Origin: Campylobacter concisus
GTDB lineage: Bacteria; Campylobacterota; Campylobacteria; Campylobacterales; Campylobacteraceae
Length of the DNA: 64,000 nucleotides
Direction of reading: 5' to 3'
Assembly (NCBI RefSeq): GCF_002913045.1
Contig: NZ_PPAF01000035.1
Span: forward strand, 1-64,000
Positions 8,602 to 20,707 of this stretch are shown in pieces. The position numbers were made by a program, and so were the translations under genes. Position 1 is the stretch's first letter; every line of letters begins with the position of its first letter. The notes beneath the pieces were generated by a model. That model worked only from the letters and a program-made list of their open reading frames with translations. It searched no databases and was not told the DNA's origin.

Positions 8602-9567
8602 TTGCAAAAAATTATATTTTTCTTCATCGCGTTATCGCCTTGTCTTTTTGCCCAAAATTACGAAGAAATTTACTTAAAAAATGGCTCAGCTGCTGTTATT
8701 GATGCCATCGAAAAAAATATTTTAAGTAAGGATTACTGGCTAAAAAAGCTTGAGGGCAAGGATGTAAGATATGGGTATTATGACAATGAGATACTTCTGA
8801 GTGTAGTTGATAAAACTAAAAAGAAGCTTGAAGTGATCTCTTATAATGGCGGCATTACAAAAAAGCTTTTTAGCTCAAGCGTTATAGTTGGCAAAAATGG
8901 TGATAAGCTTCTTGAAGGCGATCTAAAAACACCAGTTGGAGTGTATCAGCTTACACGTAGATTTACGCCAAATGATAGATATCTTGGCCCACTTGCATTT
9001 TCGCTTTCATATCCAAATTTACTTGATAAACTTGCAAAGCGAAATGGTGGTGGCATTTGGATACATGGCTACCCGCTTGATGGTCAAAGGACAGACGAGC
9101 TAAAAACAAAAGGCTGCGTGGCTATGCAAAATGATACTTTGATGAAATTTGATGATGTAGTGGATCACAAAAAAACACTTGCATTTATCTACGAAGATAA
9201 GCGTCCAGAAGCTAGCGCAAAAGATATTGCAGTGATCATTTCTGGACTTTTGGGCTGGAAAAAGACCTGGAGTGAGAGCGACATTGAAAACTATCTTAAA
9301 TTTTACGATAAAAACTTTGAGCGATACGATGGTATGAGCTTGGAAAAATTTAAAAGTATGAAGCGGGCTATTTTTTCTAAAAAAGAGAAAAAACGCATTA
9401 GTTTTTCAAATTTTCTCATCACGCCTTATCCGAATCTTAAAAACGATAGGCTTTTTCGTGTGAGTTTTTATGAGGATTATGTTTCAGATACGCACAAATT
9501 TGCTGGGCAAAAGACGCTTTATGTGAAGCTTTATAACGATGATATGAAAATTTTTATAGAGGAGTAA
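8602..9567 (+). CDS. pgp2: L,D-transpeptidase-fold peptidoglycan carboxypeptidase, Pgp2/Csd6-like
   Basis: 321-residue exported protein with a YkuD catalytic domain in the middle (about 95-200). The catalytic region is recognisable as IHGYP followed by KGCVAM, giving the histidine and cysteine of the family's HxGC-type site. A C-terminal NTF2-like segment follows, the layout of Campylobacter Pgp2 and Helicobacter Csd6. Those enzymes trim tetrapeptides to tripeptides in peptidoglycan and are needed for helical cell shape. The start is a TTG, chosen because it opens a good signal peptide (QKIIFFFIALSPCLFAQ). The exact activity is inferred from family and genus. Confidence 0.88.
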   Translation: MQKIIFFFIALSPCLFAQNYEEIYLKNGSAAVIDAIEKNILSKDYWLKKLEGKDVRYGYYDNEILLSVVDKTKKKLEVISYNGGITKKLFSSSVIVGKNGDKLLEGDLKTPVGVYQLTRRFTPNDRYLGPLAFSLSYPNLLDKLAKRNGGGIWIHGYPLDGQRTDELKTKGCVAMQNDTLMKFDDVVDHKKTLAFIYEDKRPEASAKDIAVIISGLLGWKKTWSESDIENYLKFYDKNFERYDGMSLEKFKSMKRAIFSKKEKKRISFSNFLITPYPNLKNDRLFRVSFYEDYVSDTHKFAGQKTLYVKLYNDDMKIFIEE

Positions 9568-9569
9568 AA

Positions 9570-9809
9570 GTGGAAAAATCTCAAGAAGTAAAAGAAAAAA
9601 TTGAGAAAATTTTAGAGGCAAGAGCTGCTTTTTTTGCTGAGCTTGACCGCCAAGTTCCAAAGAAAGATGGTACTGATGTTTTTGATTTTAGCAAAGTAAA
9701 AGAGGCTGATCTGAAAGAAATTTACGCTAAATTTTATGCGTTTGACTACAACGTAAGAAAACTTTTACCGGATGTTTATACTGCCTTTAATGTGAATTTT
9801 AATGTCTGA
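9570..9809 (+). CDS. Small conserved protein of unknown function
   Basis: 79 residues, charged and mostly helical, with no signal peptide or membrane segment. It begins with GTG two bases after the upstream stop and overlaps the start of alr by eight bases, so it is probably co-translated with both. I recognise no family. The position between two peptidoglycan genes hints at a cell-wall connection but does not prove one. Confidence 0.7.
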   Translation: MEKSQEVKEKIEKILEARAAFFAELDRQVPKKDGTDVFDFSKVKEADLKEIYAKFYAFDYNVRKLLPDVYTAFNVNFNV

Positions 9810-10815
9810 AATACGCCTAAATAAAGCTTCATATATCCATAACCTCACTCAAATTTGTGCTAAAGCTGGTGGCAAAGAGAAAGTAATAGTTGTATTAAAA
9901 GACAATGCTTATGGCCATGGCGCAAGGCTTATTGCTAGTGAGGCTAAAAAATTTGGCATAGAAATTTGTGCTGTAAAAAGCGAGTTTGAGGCAGAAGAAA
10001 TTTCTGACATATTTGAAAATATTCTCATTCTCTCACATATCCCAACTGGAAATGAAAGCAGCAAATTTATCTATGCGATAAACGACATAGAGGCACTTTT
10101 AAAGATAAAAGATGGCTCAAAAATCAATCTTGCAATTGACACTGGTATGCATAGAAATGGGCTTGATATTAGCGAGCTTGATTACGCCTTTGAAATTTTA
10201 ACAAGAAGAAATTTAGATCTTCTTGGAGCTTATACTCATTTTCGTGCAAGTGATGAGCTAAATGCTGATTATTTTGTGCAAAGAGAAAATTTTAGGGTAG
10301 CAAAAGAGAAAATTTTAGTTCTTTGCGATGAGTTTGGTATAAAAAAACCGATCTTTCACTCTCACAACTCAGCTGCGCTTGAAAGAGCAAGTAAAATCGA
10401 TGATGATATGGTGCGTGTTGGCATCGCTCAGTATGGATACGCTCAGTTTGGTGATAGTTTGGACTTAAAGCCAGTACTTTCACTATGGGCAAGAAGAGTT
10501 AGCAGGCGCATTTTAAAAAGTGGTCAAGGTGTTGGATATGGTGCTAAATTTAGCGCAAAAGAAGATATAAATGTAGCCACTTATGATCTTGGATATGGCG
10601 ATGGATTGCTAAGATACAATGGATGTGGCGAGCTAAGACTTGCCAATAACGAGCCAATACTAGGCAAAATTTCTATGGATAGCTTTAGCTGTAAAGATAG
10701 CGGCGAATGGGTCTGTGTCTTTGAGGATGCAAATATTTGGGCGAAATTTTTTGATACTATAAGTTATGACATTTTAGTAAAACTCTCGCCAAACATTACT
10801 AGAAAATTTATATAA
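9802..10815 (+). CDS. alr: Alanine racemase
   Basis: PLP enzyme that converts L-alanine to D-alanine for peptidoglycan. The 337-residue protein has the N-terminal PLP-lysine motif (VVLKDNAYGHG, family AVVKANAYGHG) near residue 33, the substrate-binding RNG in GMHRNGLD, and the C-terminal beta domain with GYGDG. It is slightly short at the C-terminus compared with enterobacterial enzymes, which is usual in this genus. It overlaps the preceding small gene. Confidence 0.96.
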   Translation: MSEIRLNKASYIHNLTQICAKAGGKEKVIVVLKDNAYGHGARLIASEAKKFGIEICAVKSEFEAEEISDIFENILILSHIPTGNESSKFIYAINDIEALLKIKDGSKINLAIDTGMHRNGLDISELDYAFEILTRRNLDLLGAYTHFRASDELNADYFVQRENFRVAKEKILVLCDEFGIKKPIFHSHNSAALERASKIDDDMVRVGIAQYGYAQFGDSLDLKPVLSLWARRVSRRILKSGQGVGYGAKFSAKEDINVATYDLGYGDGLLRYNGCGELRLANNEPILGKISMDSFSCKDSGEWVCVFEDANIWAKFFDTISYDILVKLSPNITRKFI

Positions 10816-10824
10816 AGGCAATAT

Positions 10825-11256
10825 GTGAAAAAGATCGTTTTATTAGCTCTTGCTAGCCTTGCTTTTGGCGTGCAAGAGAGTGAGTTTAAAATTTATGAGC
10901 AGATATTAAATCAGCTTGATACTAAGCAGATCCCAGCTTTTGTCGTCCAAACTGCAAAGCCAAATTTGCCAAGCAGAGTCGATGAGATGATTACGCTAAA
11001 AGATGTGAGTAGTAGCGGGCTAAACATACACGGTGAGTTTGTTTTAAACGAGACCAAGACAAAGAGGATAAAAGGCTACAACAAGGCTCAAATTTTGGCT
11101 TTAAAAGATGAGTTTTATAAAAATGGAAAAGATGCGCTTTGTAACTCGGGTATGGCTAGAGCTGTGCTAAATCGTGGCATCACGCTAAGTGGTAGTTACA
11201 GCTTTGAGGGTAGGCATTTTTTTGATATAAATTTGGATAAAAGTAGTTGCGAGTAG
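10825..11256 (+). CDS. Secreted two-cysteine protein, first of a tandem pair
   Basis: 143 residues with a GTG start and a clear signal peptide (KKIVLLALASLAFG). The mature part ends in a compact module bounded by C106 and C142, containing L-x-x-G-[IV]-[ST]-L, Y-S, G and F. The same spaced pattern recurs in the next gene, so the two proteins look like diverged tandem copies. The two cysteines could form a periplasmic disulfide. No function is known to me. Confidence 0.7.
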   Translation: MKKIVLLALASLAFGVQESEFKIYEQILNQLDTKQIPAFVVQTAKPNLPSRVDEMITLKDVSSSGLNIHGEFVLNETKTKRIKGYNKAQILALKDEFYKNGKDALCNSGMARAVLNRGITLSGSYSFEGRHFFDINLDKSSCE

Positions 11257-11648
11257 TCATTTTTTTACTGTTTTTTTACTCGCTTGCCCTCGCTATTACG
11301 CCAGATATGGCAGCGAAAAATCATGCAACTTACTACAAAAAAAAGCTTCCATTTATCTGCACGCCAACACTGATACTTAATGATATCTTAAATGTCGGCG
11401 ATACGCTCATTTATAGATATGCTGTCAAACATGCAAGAAAGCAAGAGATCAAAAGGCTTGAAGAGAAAGAGCTTTTGGAATTTATCGAGGCTATAAAAAA
11501 AGAGAATTTAAGAACTGCCTGCAAGGATAAAGAAATCTTAAATATGCTAAGCATCGGCGTTAGCTTGGATGAAATTTTCTACTCAGAAAACGGCGAACTA
11601 ATCTTTGAATACACCATAGAAGACCGTGACTGTAAGATATTGCAGTGA
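11247..11648 (+). CDS. Secreted two-cysteine protein, second of a tandem pair
   Basis: 133 residues starting at a TTG inside the end of the previous gene (10-base overlap). A signal peptide covers the first 16 residues (VVIFLLFFYSLALA). The C-terminal 40 residues, between C92 and C129, repeat the motif order of the upstream protein: LxxG[IV][ST]L, YS, G, then a beta strand and the final cysteine. It is probably a paralogue translated together with its neighbour. Function unknown. Confidence 0.65.
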   Translation: MRVVIFLLFFYSLALAITPDMAAKNHATYYKKKLPFICTPTLILNDILNVGDTLIYRYAVKHARKQEIKRLEEKELLEFIEAIKKENLRTACKDKEILNMLSIGVSLDEIFYSENGELIFEYTIEDRDCKILQ

Positions 11649-11716
11649 AATTTGGGGCTAAATTTCGGTTTTTTGGTTGAAAATTTTATCCTTTACAATT
11701 TTAAAATTCTATTTAC

Positions 11717-11812
11717 TTACAAGAATCGACTACTGATTTTAGGCCTCGAAAAAGTTTGCCACTAAAATCAGATCCGAAATTACTCGCTCATAAAATTTAA
11801 AATTTCTTGTAA
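11717..11812. repeat. Nested inverted repeats between convergent genes
   Basis: Two perfect inverted repeats lie inside each other: TTACAAGAA (11717-11725) with TTCTTGTAA (11804-11812), and CTGATTTTAG (11733-11742) with CTAAAATCAG (11762-11771). They sit in the 237-base gap between the end of the two-cysteine gene and the end of htpX. They may fold as a bidirectional transcription end, although no T-run follows directly. Confidence 0.45.
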
Positions 11813-11885
11813 ATGTCTAAATTTAAAGCCAAAAAAGATGGTAAAAAGAAGAAATTTAGCCCAAATTTAACTAAGGACTAAATTT

Positions 11886-12755
11886 TTACATGCCTCTTTT
11901 TATCTCTTGTTCAAGTCTTTCAAGCTCAGCAATCCTATCGCTAGTGCTTGGATGCGTTCTAAAAAGTACGCCAAGCTTGTTAGTTAGCGAGCCAAATGGA
12001 TTTACGATAAACATATGAGCACTTTGCTCGCTTGCGTTTTGAATAACGTAAGAATTTGAGTAGCTCTCAAGCTTTCTTAGAGCGCTTGCAAGCCACTCTG
12101 GGTGTCCTGTTAGATAGGCTGCGCCTTTGTCCGCCTTGTACTCGCGCTCCCTTGAGATCGCCATTTGGATGATTGTGGCAGCTATTGGCATGAGTATAGC
12201 AAGTGCTAGCATAACGATGGCATTACCGCCACCTCTTCTTGAACCGCTGCTTTGCCCAGCAATACCACCAATCTTAGCAAAATTTGCAAGCATTGCGATA
12301 GCGCCAGCTAGTATGGCAGCGATTGAGCCAGTTAGGATGTCGTAATGCCTTACGTGGCTTAGCTCGTGAGCTAGCACACCCTCGATCTCGTTTTCATTTA
12401 AAATTTTTAAAAGCCCCTCGGTTACTGCAACGGCTGCATGGCTTGGGTTTCTGCCCGTGGCAAAGGCATTTGGTACCTCTTCTGGTATGATGTAAATTTT
12501 TGGCATAGGCAAATTTGCCTTTTGTGTGAGACGAGATACGATCTCGTAAAGCCCGTGAGCGTTACTCTCATCGACTGGGATAGCGTTATATCTTTTAAGC
12601 ACCAGAGTATCACTAAAAAAATATGAAAAGATATTTGTGCCAGTTGCTATCAAAAAGGCGATCATCATGCCATGCTCACCGCCAATATATCCGCCAACAG
12701 CGATAAAAATCAGCATTAAAGTAACCATTAAAAAAGCAGTTTTAAAAATTTCCAT
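11886..12755 (-). CDS. htpX: HtpX-like membrane zinc metalloprotease
   Basis: 289-residue M48 family protease of the inner membrane that degrades damaged membrane proteins. Four hydrophobic segments are visible, two at the N-terminus and two in the middle, around a zinc motif HELSHVRH (HExxH). The third ligand is the glutamate in the later REREYKADK segment. The length is normal for HtpX. It ends a minus-strand group that begins with ribA. Confidence 0.94.
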   Translation of the reverse strand: MEIFKTAFLMVTLMLIFIAVGGYIGGEHGMMIAFLIATGTNIFSYFFSDTLVLKRYNAIPVDESNAHGLYEIVSRLTQKANLPMPKIYIIPEEVPNAFATGRNPSHAAVAVTEGLLKILNENEIEGVLAHELSHVRHYDILTGSIAAILAGAIAMLANFAKIGGIAGQSSGSRRGGGNAIVMLALAILMPIAATIIQMAISREREYKADKGAAYLTGHPEWLASALRKLESYSNSYVIQNASEQSAHMFIVNPFGSLTNKLGVLFRTHPSTSDRIAELERLEQEIKRGM

Positions 12756-12763
12756 TTTTGTCC

Positions 12764-13129
12764 TTATTCTTTTATAGCATTTGGCAAGATCACTGCGTCT
12801 ATGTTAAATTTTGCAAGCTGTGCTAGCTCGCTTTCATCTTTTATCAAAACAGCTATAAGTGCGTCAAATAGATAACTCTCAGCTATCTTTGCTAGATCTT
12901 TTGCAATGTCAATATCTGCGATAATAAATTTTGCTCCAGCGGCGTTTGCGATGATAGCTTCGTTTATGTCATTTGCGATGATGCTAAAGTTTGCTTCAGC
13001 TTCTAGCGCTCTTTTTATCAAATTTCTATCAAATTTAAAGAGATTTTGCCTACCGTTTGAAATTTCATCTTCGCTTTTGCAAAGAAATAGTGGCTCAAAT
13101 TTGATCAGCTCATCACCCAAAATTTTCAT
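12764..13129 (-). CDS. Conserved hypothetical protein
   Basis: 121-residue soluble protein with alternating strands and helices (for example [20 protein letters not shown] and [16 protein letters not shown]), like a small Rossmann- or barrel-type fragment. No catalytic motif stands out and I cannot name a family. It overlaps the next upstream gene by four bases and lies eight bases before htpX in the same operon. Confidence 0.7.
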   Translation of the reverse strand: MKILGDELIKFEPLFLCKSEDEISNGRQNLFKFDRNLIKRALEAEANFSIIANDINEAIIANAAGAKFIIADIDIAKDLAKIAESYLFDALIAVLIKDESELAQLAKFNIDAVILPNAIKE

Positions 13130-13320
13130 CTCTCACCCTTTATACACTCTTTGCAGATATATTTTCCGTCTCTTAATACCATTTGATCGATGTCGCTAAA
13201 GACACCGCATTTGCTGCACTCTTCGAAGTTACTGGTGCTTATCTTGTCGCTATTTTTTCTATTTTTAAAAAATATGATGTAAATCGCAACCAAAATCGCT
13301 ACAAAAAGCAAGTATTTCAA
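13126..13320 (-). CDS. Small membrane-anchored zinc-ribbon-like protein
   Basis: 64 residues: an N-terminal transmembrane helix (about 3-19) followed by a basic linker and two CxxC pairs (CSKCG and CKEC) about 20 residues apart, suggesting a treble-clef or zinc-ribbon metal site. It resembles the small PP0621-type proteins found in many proteobacteria, whose function is unknown. It overlaps rsmG by four bases (ATGA type). Confidence 0.75.
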   Translation of the reverse strand: MKYLLFVAILVAIYIIFFKNRKNSDKISTSNFEECSKCGVFSDIDQMVLRDGKYICKECIKGER

Positions 13321-13886
13321 TGTTTTTCTCCATGTTTTTTGAAATTAAAATATATGTAGTTTCTGTTTTTTTCATTGTAAATTTGCGCGTCTATGCCTGA
13401 AATTTCATCCATGACACTAGAGCCTTTATAGATGAGAAATTTAGTATTCTCATCGTAAAAACCATCGCAAATTTTTATAAGCTCTTTTGTCTTGCTAAGA
13501 GCCCTTGAGGTGATAAGATCAGCCGTAAATTTATCTGCAAGCTCTATCTTTTGGCTATGAACTTCTAAATTTTGCAAGCTAAGCTCGATTTTAACGAAGC
13601 TTAGAAATGATGACTTTTTGGATATCGGTTCAAAAAGGTGCCACTTCGTTTGAGGCATCGCAAGGGCTAAAAATATCGCTGGAAAGCCGGCTCCGCTACC
13701 CACATCGATCGCCGTTTTAACACTTAGATCAAAAATTTCAAGCGGTTTTATGCTATCAAGCACCTGCTCGCTTATGTCTTTATAATTGCTTAAGCTATGA
13801 ACTTTGTTAAATTTAGCAAAAATTTGAGCGTAAGCCTTTACTTTTTCGTTAAATTCAGCTGGCAAGCAAAGCTCATTTTTCATCAC
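13317..13886 (-). CDS. rsmG: 16S rRNA (guanine-N7) methyltransferase RsmG
   Basis: 189-residue SAM-dependent methyltransferase of the RsmG/GidB family, which methylates the G527 position of 16S rRNA. The SAM-binding motif [18 protein letters not shown] is clear near residues 60-80, followed by the family [12 protein letters not shown] segment. Loss of rsmG gives low-level streptomycin resistance in other bacteria. It overlaps ribA by four bases. Confidence 0.95.
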   Translation of the reverse strand: MMKNELCLPAEFNEKVKAYAQIFAKFNKVHSLSNYKDISEQVLDSIKPLEIFDLSVKTAIDVGSGAGFPAIFLALAMPQTKWHLFEPISKKSSFLSFVKIELSLQNLEVHSQKIELADKFTADLITSRALSKTKELIKICDGFYDENTKFLIYKGSSVMDEISGIDAQIYNEKNRNYIYFNFKKHGEKH

Positions 13887-14446
13887 AAGATGTGTCCCAT
13901 TTGCTCTTTTTTGACCTTCAAGTAGCCTTTATTAAATTTATTTGGTTTTATGACGATAGGCACGCGTTTTACGATCTTTACTGAGCTTAGTCCATGAAGT
14001 TTTAAAGGGTTATTTGTGAGTAAATTTACCTCTTTTATGCCGTAGTGATTTAAGATAAAATCAACCACTTCGTAAGTCCTCTCATCAGCCTTAAAACCTA
14101 GCTGGTGATTGGCTTCTATCGTGTCAAGGCCCTTGTCTTGGAGGCTGTAAGCGTTTATTTTGTTTAAAAGCCCGATATTTCTGCCCTCTTGACGCAAGTA
14201 GATGACCATGCCGCCATTTTCTTCGATATATTTTAGGCTCGCTTCAAGCTGGTCGCGGCAGTCGCACTTTAGGCTTCCGATCGCATCGCCAGTTAGGCAT
14301 TCGGAGTGAATTCTAAGATTTACCACCTCGCTTAAAGGCTCTTTGTAGATCACTAGGTGCTCTTTGGCCCCTTCTTTGAAGGCTTGAACCTTATAAGTGC
14401 CAAATCTTGATGGTAGATTTGCAGCGTTTGAAATTTCTATTTTCAT
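13883..14446 (-). CDS. ribA: GTP cyclohydrolase II
   Basis: First enzyme of riboflavin synthesis. It opens the imidazole ring of GTP. The 187-residue protein is a stand-alone RibA without the RibB domain. The zinc-binding cysteines appear in [15 protein letters not shown], followed by [10 protein letters not shown] and the GTP-binding LTNNPLK segment. First gene of the minus-strand group, divergent from hemB. Confidence 0.96.
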   Translation of the reverse strand: MKIEISNAANLPSRFGTYKVQAFKEGAKEHLVIYKEPLSEVVNLRIHSECLTGDAIGSLKCDCRDQLEASLKYIEENGGMVIYLRQEGRNIGLLNKINAYSLQDKGLDTIEANHQLGFKADERTYEVVDFILNHYGIKEVNLLTNNPLKLHGLSSVKIVKRVPIVIKPNKFNKGYLKVKKEQMGHIL

Positions 14447-14514
14447 TTTAAATTTACTCCAACTGTGCTAAACTAGCTAAAAATCACGCATTTTAACAAA
14501 GAAAAGGCAAAAAT

Positions 14515-15486
14515 ATGTTTAAACGTTTTAGAAGATTAAGAATAAATCCAGCCCTAAGAGACATGGTGCGAGAGACTAGCCTTAGCGTAAATGACTTCAT
14601 CTATCCGCTCTTTGTAGTCGAGGGTAAAGGCGTTAAAAATGAAATTTCTTCGATGCCAGGCGTTTATCAAATGAGTATCGATGAAATTTTAAAAGAGTGC
14701 GAAGAGATAGTAAATTTAGGCATAAAATCGATCATTTTATTTGGCATACCAAGCCTAAAAGATAGCGTTGGCAGCGACGCACTAAGTAATGACGGCATCA
14801 TCGCAATCGCACTTAGAGCCATAAAAGATAAATTTCCAAATTTAGTAGTCGTCACCGATCTTTGCTTTTGCGAGTACACAGACCACGGCCACTGCGGCAT
14901 AATTGACCACGTACATAACACCATCGACAACGATGTCACACTTGAAATTTCAGCTAAACAAGCCTTGATACACGCTCAAAATGGCGCCGACATGATCGCA
15001 CCAAGTGGCATGATGGATGGCATCATCGCAACGCTGAGAGAGACGCTTGATAGCAATGGCTTTGAGAATTTACCAGTGATGGCGTACTCGACTAAATTTG
15101 CCTCAGCCTACTACGGACCTTTTCGTGACGTGGCGCAAAGTGCACCAAGCTTTGGCGATAGAAAGAGCTACCAAATGGACAGCGCAAACCGCTTGGAAGC
15201 TATAAATGAGAGCTTGCAGGACGAGGCGCAAGGCGCTGATATCTTGATGGTAAAGCCAGCGCTTGCCTATCTTGATATCGTTAGAGAGCTAAGAAATTTA
15301 ACACTTCTGCCACTTTGTGTCTATAACGTAAGCGGCGAATACGCACTGCTAAAAGCTGGTGCAAAAGCTGGCATCATCGACTACGAGCGCGTCATGATGG
15401 AGACTTTGATCGGTTTTAAAAGAGCAGGGGCAAATTTAATCATCACCTATCACGCAAAAGAAGCAGCCAAAATTTTAAGGGGCTAA
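14515..15486 (+). CDS. hemB: Delta-aminolevulinic acid dehydratase (porphobilinogen synthase)
   Basis: Condenses two aminolevulinate molecules to porphobilinogen in haem synthesis. The 323-residue protein has the cysteine-rich metal segment [14 protein letters not shown] near residues 119-132, indicating a zinc-dependent type, and the two active-site lysine regions (YSTKFAS and [10 protein letters not shown]). hemN lies three genes downstream on the same strand. Confidence 0.97.
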   Translation: MFKRFRRLRINPALRDMVRETSLSVNDFIYPLFVVEGKGVKNEISSMPGVYQMSIDEILKECEEIVNLGIKSIILFGIPSLKDSVGSDALSNDGIIAIALRAIKDKFPNLVVVTDLCFCEYTDHGHCGIIDHVHNTIDNDVTLEISAKQALIHAQNGADMIAPSGMMDGIIATLRETLDSNGFENLPVMAYSTKFASAYYGPFRDVAQSAPSFGDRKSYQMDSANRLEAINESLQDEAQGADILMVKPALAYLDIVRELRNLTLLPLCVYNVSGEYALLKAGAKAGIIDYERVMMETLIGFKRAGANLIITYHAKEAAKILRG

Positions 15487-15487
15487 G

Positions 15488-18241
<2,754 letters not shown>

Positions 18242-18293
18242 AAATTATTTTTTTGTCATAAGATATTTAAAATATATTTAATATTTCTTGATG

Positions 18294-18299
18294 TATAAT
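18294..18299 (+). promoter_or_regulatory. Promoter of the Lap-type secretion locus
   Basis: TATAAT, preceded by TTGATG and a strongly AT-periodic tract, 57 bases before the TolC-like gene. Transcription would begin near 18306. It is probably the main promoter of the secretion locus. Confidence 0.55.
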
Positions 18300-18356
18300 T
18301 CGTACCAAAAAGTTCAAGTCTAGGCTTGTTAATAAAAAGGTAAAAGGATCTTAGTT

Positions 18357-20030
18357 ATGAAAAAGATGTTAGCAATTAGTGCTTTGGCTGCAGCAACACT
18401 GCTGCCTGCTCAAGATGTCTCTTATAGGATTTTCCTGGCTTCATTTGCACAAGATGATAATCAGGCTAGAATTGATAGTGCTGTTAATAAAGTCAATAGC
18501 AAAATTTCTGATAGCAGACTAACTACAGGTATCTATGAGGTTGGTGGACGAAAATTTTTGTATGTTGACACAGTTCCACTTTCTGAAAATGAAGCTAATG
18601 AATTATTGACTAAAGTTCAAAATGAGTCAGGATATAAAGATGCTTTAATGAGAGCAAAAGCACCTGTAGCTGATACTCAAATAACAAAAAAATCTAATAT
18701 AGAACAAGCTATATCAACTGAAGTAAAACCAGTAGCACAAGTTGATGATGGAGTTTTGACTTTAGATCAAGTTATAAAGACTATTTTAAATGAAAACCCA
18801 AGTTTAAAAGCTACAGAATTTAACTATCTGCAAGTTGGTAAAGATCTAAAAATAGCAAAAAATGCCTATTATCCAACACTTGACGCTGCTGCTAGAGTGG
18901 GATATGAGAAAAAACGCCTTGATGATGGAGTTTCTACAAGAAGAGGAGATGGAAGAATTTCTGGCACATCTCTAACCTTGGTTGAAAATTTATACAATGG
19001 TGGTGCTGATAAAAATAGAATAAATTCTCAAAGCGCAAGACTTGATTCAGCTGCTTATTCAGTAGCACAAGCTGCAGATAGACTTACATTAAATGCTGCA
19101 AATGCTTACTTACAAGTTCTTCAAACTAAGAGAATTTTAGACATTGAAGAAGAAAACGTAAAGAGTCATGAGGAAATTTATAGCCAAATTAAAGATAGAG
19201 CAAGGTCAGGTTATGGCGTAGCTTCTGAAGAGAGACAAGCTGGATCACGCTATACTTTAGCTCAATCAAACTATACAGCTGCTAAAAATAACTATGAAGA
19301 TGCACTTTCTACATTTGAGAAATTATATGGAAAAAAAGTTGCAGCTAAAAATTTAGTAATGCCTGAGTTTAGCCTTCCTTTGCCTAGCACGAAAGAAGCT
19401 GTTTACAACAAAGCTATTCTTTGCAATCCGTCACTTTTGGTTCAAAAATCAAATATTGCTATGGCAGAATCAGTTGTAAAAGAGAAAAATGCGCCATTCT
19501 TACCAAAGCTAGATCTTGTTGTATCTGGTGCGTATGATCATTCAAATGTTTTATATGATAATTATGAAGAACAAACATTTGACGCACTTTTAAGACTAAA
19601 CTACAACCTTTACAATAAGGGCAATGATAAACTAGATAAAGAAAAAAGCCAACTTGCTGTTCAACAAGAGCAACAAACTTTGGACAATCTTGTAAGAGAG
19701 CTTAAAGAATCTTTGGAATTTTCATGGCAAAATTATGTTCTTAACCAAGAAAAAATGGGATACCTAAATCAACACGTTGAATATGCTAAAGCTACACTTG
19801 ATGCTTATCAGGATGAATTTAGAATCGGTCGTCGCGATCTTATAAACTTGCTTGATGCTGAAAATGAATATAACTCTGCATTAAAAGAGATCGCTACAAC
19901 TGAGACAGCACTATCTTATGCAAAATACAGACTATTAGATAATATGGGAATGATCTCAGATAGCTTTGAACCAGGTTTTGCAAAGAGATACATTCAAGGT
20001 GCTTGCAGTATTCAAAACGATTTAAGATAA
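18357..20030 (+). CDS. TolC-family outer-membrane secretion protein with extra N-terminal SPOR-like domain
   Basis: 557 residues. After a signal peptide (KKMLAISALAAATLLPAQ) comes a region of about 90 residues (YRIFLASFAQ, helix, IYEVGGRKFLYVDTVPL, helix) with the layout of a SPOR peptidoglycan-binding domain. A standard outer-membrane efflux/TolC part follows from about residue 130 to the end, with the family repeats seen as LKIAKNAYYPTLDAAARV and, in the second half, VVKEKNAPFLPKLDLVV. It is the first gene of a type I secretion locus and resembles the LapE/AggA outer-membrane partner. The N-terminal extension is unusual for TolC proteins. The SPOR call is by eye. Confidence 0.88.
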   Translation: MKKMLAISALAAATLLPAQDVSYRIFLASFAQDDNQARIDSAVNKVNSKISDSRLTTGIYEVGGRKFLYVDTVPLSENEANELLTKVQNESGYKDALMRAKAPVADTQITKKSNIEQAISTEVKPVAQVDDGVLTLDQVIKTILNENPSLKATEFNYLQVGKDLKIAKNAYYPTLDAAARVGYEKKRLDDGVSTRRGDGRISGTSLTLVENLYNGGADKNRINSQSARLDSAAYSVAQAADRLTLNAANAYLQVLQTKRILDIEEENVKSHEEIYSQIKDRARSGYGVASEERQAGSRYTLAQSNYTAAKNNYEDALSTFEKLYGKKVAAKNLVMPEFSLPLPSTKEAVYNKAILCNPSLLVQKSNIAMAESVVKEKNAPFLPKLDLVVSGAYDHSNVLYDNYEEQTFDALLRLNYNLYNKGNDKLDKEKSQLAVQQEQQTLDNLVRELKESLEFSWQNYVLNQEKMGYLNQHVEYAKATLDAYQDEFRIGRRDLINLLDAENEYNSALKEIATTETALSYAKYRLLDNMGMISDSFEPGFAKRYIQGACSIQNDLR

Positions 20031-20044
20031 AAATGTAAAAAGTA

Positions 20045-20707
20045 ATGACCATGAGGGTCAAGACAAATTTTTGGACGCTTATTGTAAGCGTCCTTTTTTT
20101 ATTATTAGTAAGTGCTATTGGAGATTTTATAAAATCAACAACTATAGCAAAGGTAGCTAAAATTTACGGAGAAGATGCAAGAAGAAGGGCTTCTGCTCTA
20201 AATTCTTTAATGGCTTCATTGCAAGATGCAACTGAACAAGAGAAATTAATAAAAGTAAATGACTTTTTTAACTCTTTTAGATGGGTTGATGATATGCAGC
20301 TTTGGCACAAAAAGGATTATTGGGCTACTAGAATGGAATTTATAGGAAAAGGTGCTGGTGACTGCGAAGACTACGTTATCGCAAAATATTTTACACTAAA
20401 GCAGCTAGGAATTCCAACTCAAAAATTATACTTCACATATGTTAAAGCCTTAAGATACAATCAAGCTCATATGGTTTTAGCATACTACGATACACCAAAA
20501 TCTATTCCATTAATTTTAGATAACATAAATGGTAAAATAAAAATCGCAACTCAAAGAACAGACCTTGTTCCGGTTTATAGTTTTAATGGTGATTCGCTAT
20601 ACTTGGCAAAACAAGAAGGTCTTGGTCAAGCAATACCAGGTGGAAATAAAAAACAAAATCCTAAGTGGATGGAACTAATAGATAGGATAGGAAAAGAGGA
20701 TTTATGA
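20045..20707 (+). CDS. lapG: LapG-type periplasmic cysteine protease (BTLCP family)
   Basis: 220-residue bacterial transglutaminase-like cysteine protease. The catalytic triad is C107 (in GAGDCEDY), H142 (QAHMVL) and D159 (LILDN), with spacing close to that of Pseudomonas LapG. The acidic residues flanking C107 match the calcium-binding site known in LapG. The hydrophobic N-terminus (about 9-24) serves for export. In the Pseudomonas and Shewanella systems LapG cuts a giant adhesin near its N-terminus and releases it from the cell, unless the LapD homologue sequesters it. lapD follows, overlapping by four bases. A perfect intrinsic terminator lies within the signal-sequence codons. Confidence 0.92.
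   Translation: MTMRVKTNFWTLIVSVLFLLLVSAIGDFIKSTTIAKVAKIYGEDARRRASALNSLMASLQDATEQEKLIKVNDFFNSFRWVDDMQLWHKKDYWATRMEFIGKGAGDCEDYVIAKYFTLKQLGIPTQKLYFTYVKALRYNQAHMVLAYYDTPKSIPLILDNINGKIKIATQRTDLVPVYSFNGDSLYLAKQEGLGQAIPGGNKKQNPKWMELIDRIGKEDL
20073..20100 (+). terminator. Intrinsic terminator inside the lapG signal-peptide codons
   Basis: GGACGCTT (20073-20080) and AAGCGTCC (20086-20093) form a perfect eight-pair stem around ATTGT, followed at once by seven T's. This is a classic rho-independent terminator, placed 43 bases after the TolC-like stop but 28 bases into the lapG reading frame. A ribosome starting on lapG would cover it, so it may act as a translation-sensitive attenuator for the downstream genes. 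Confidence 0.75.
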
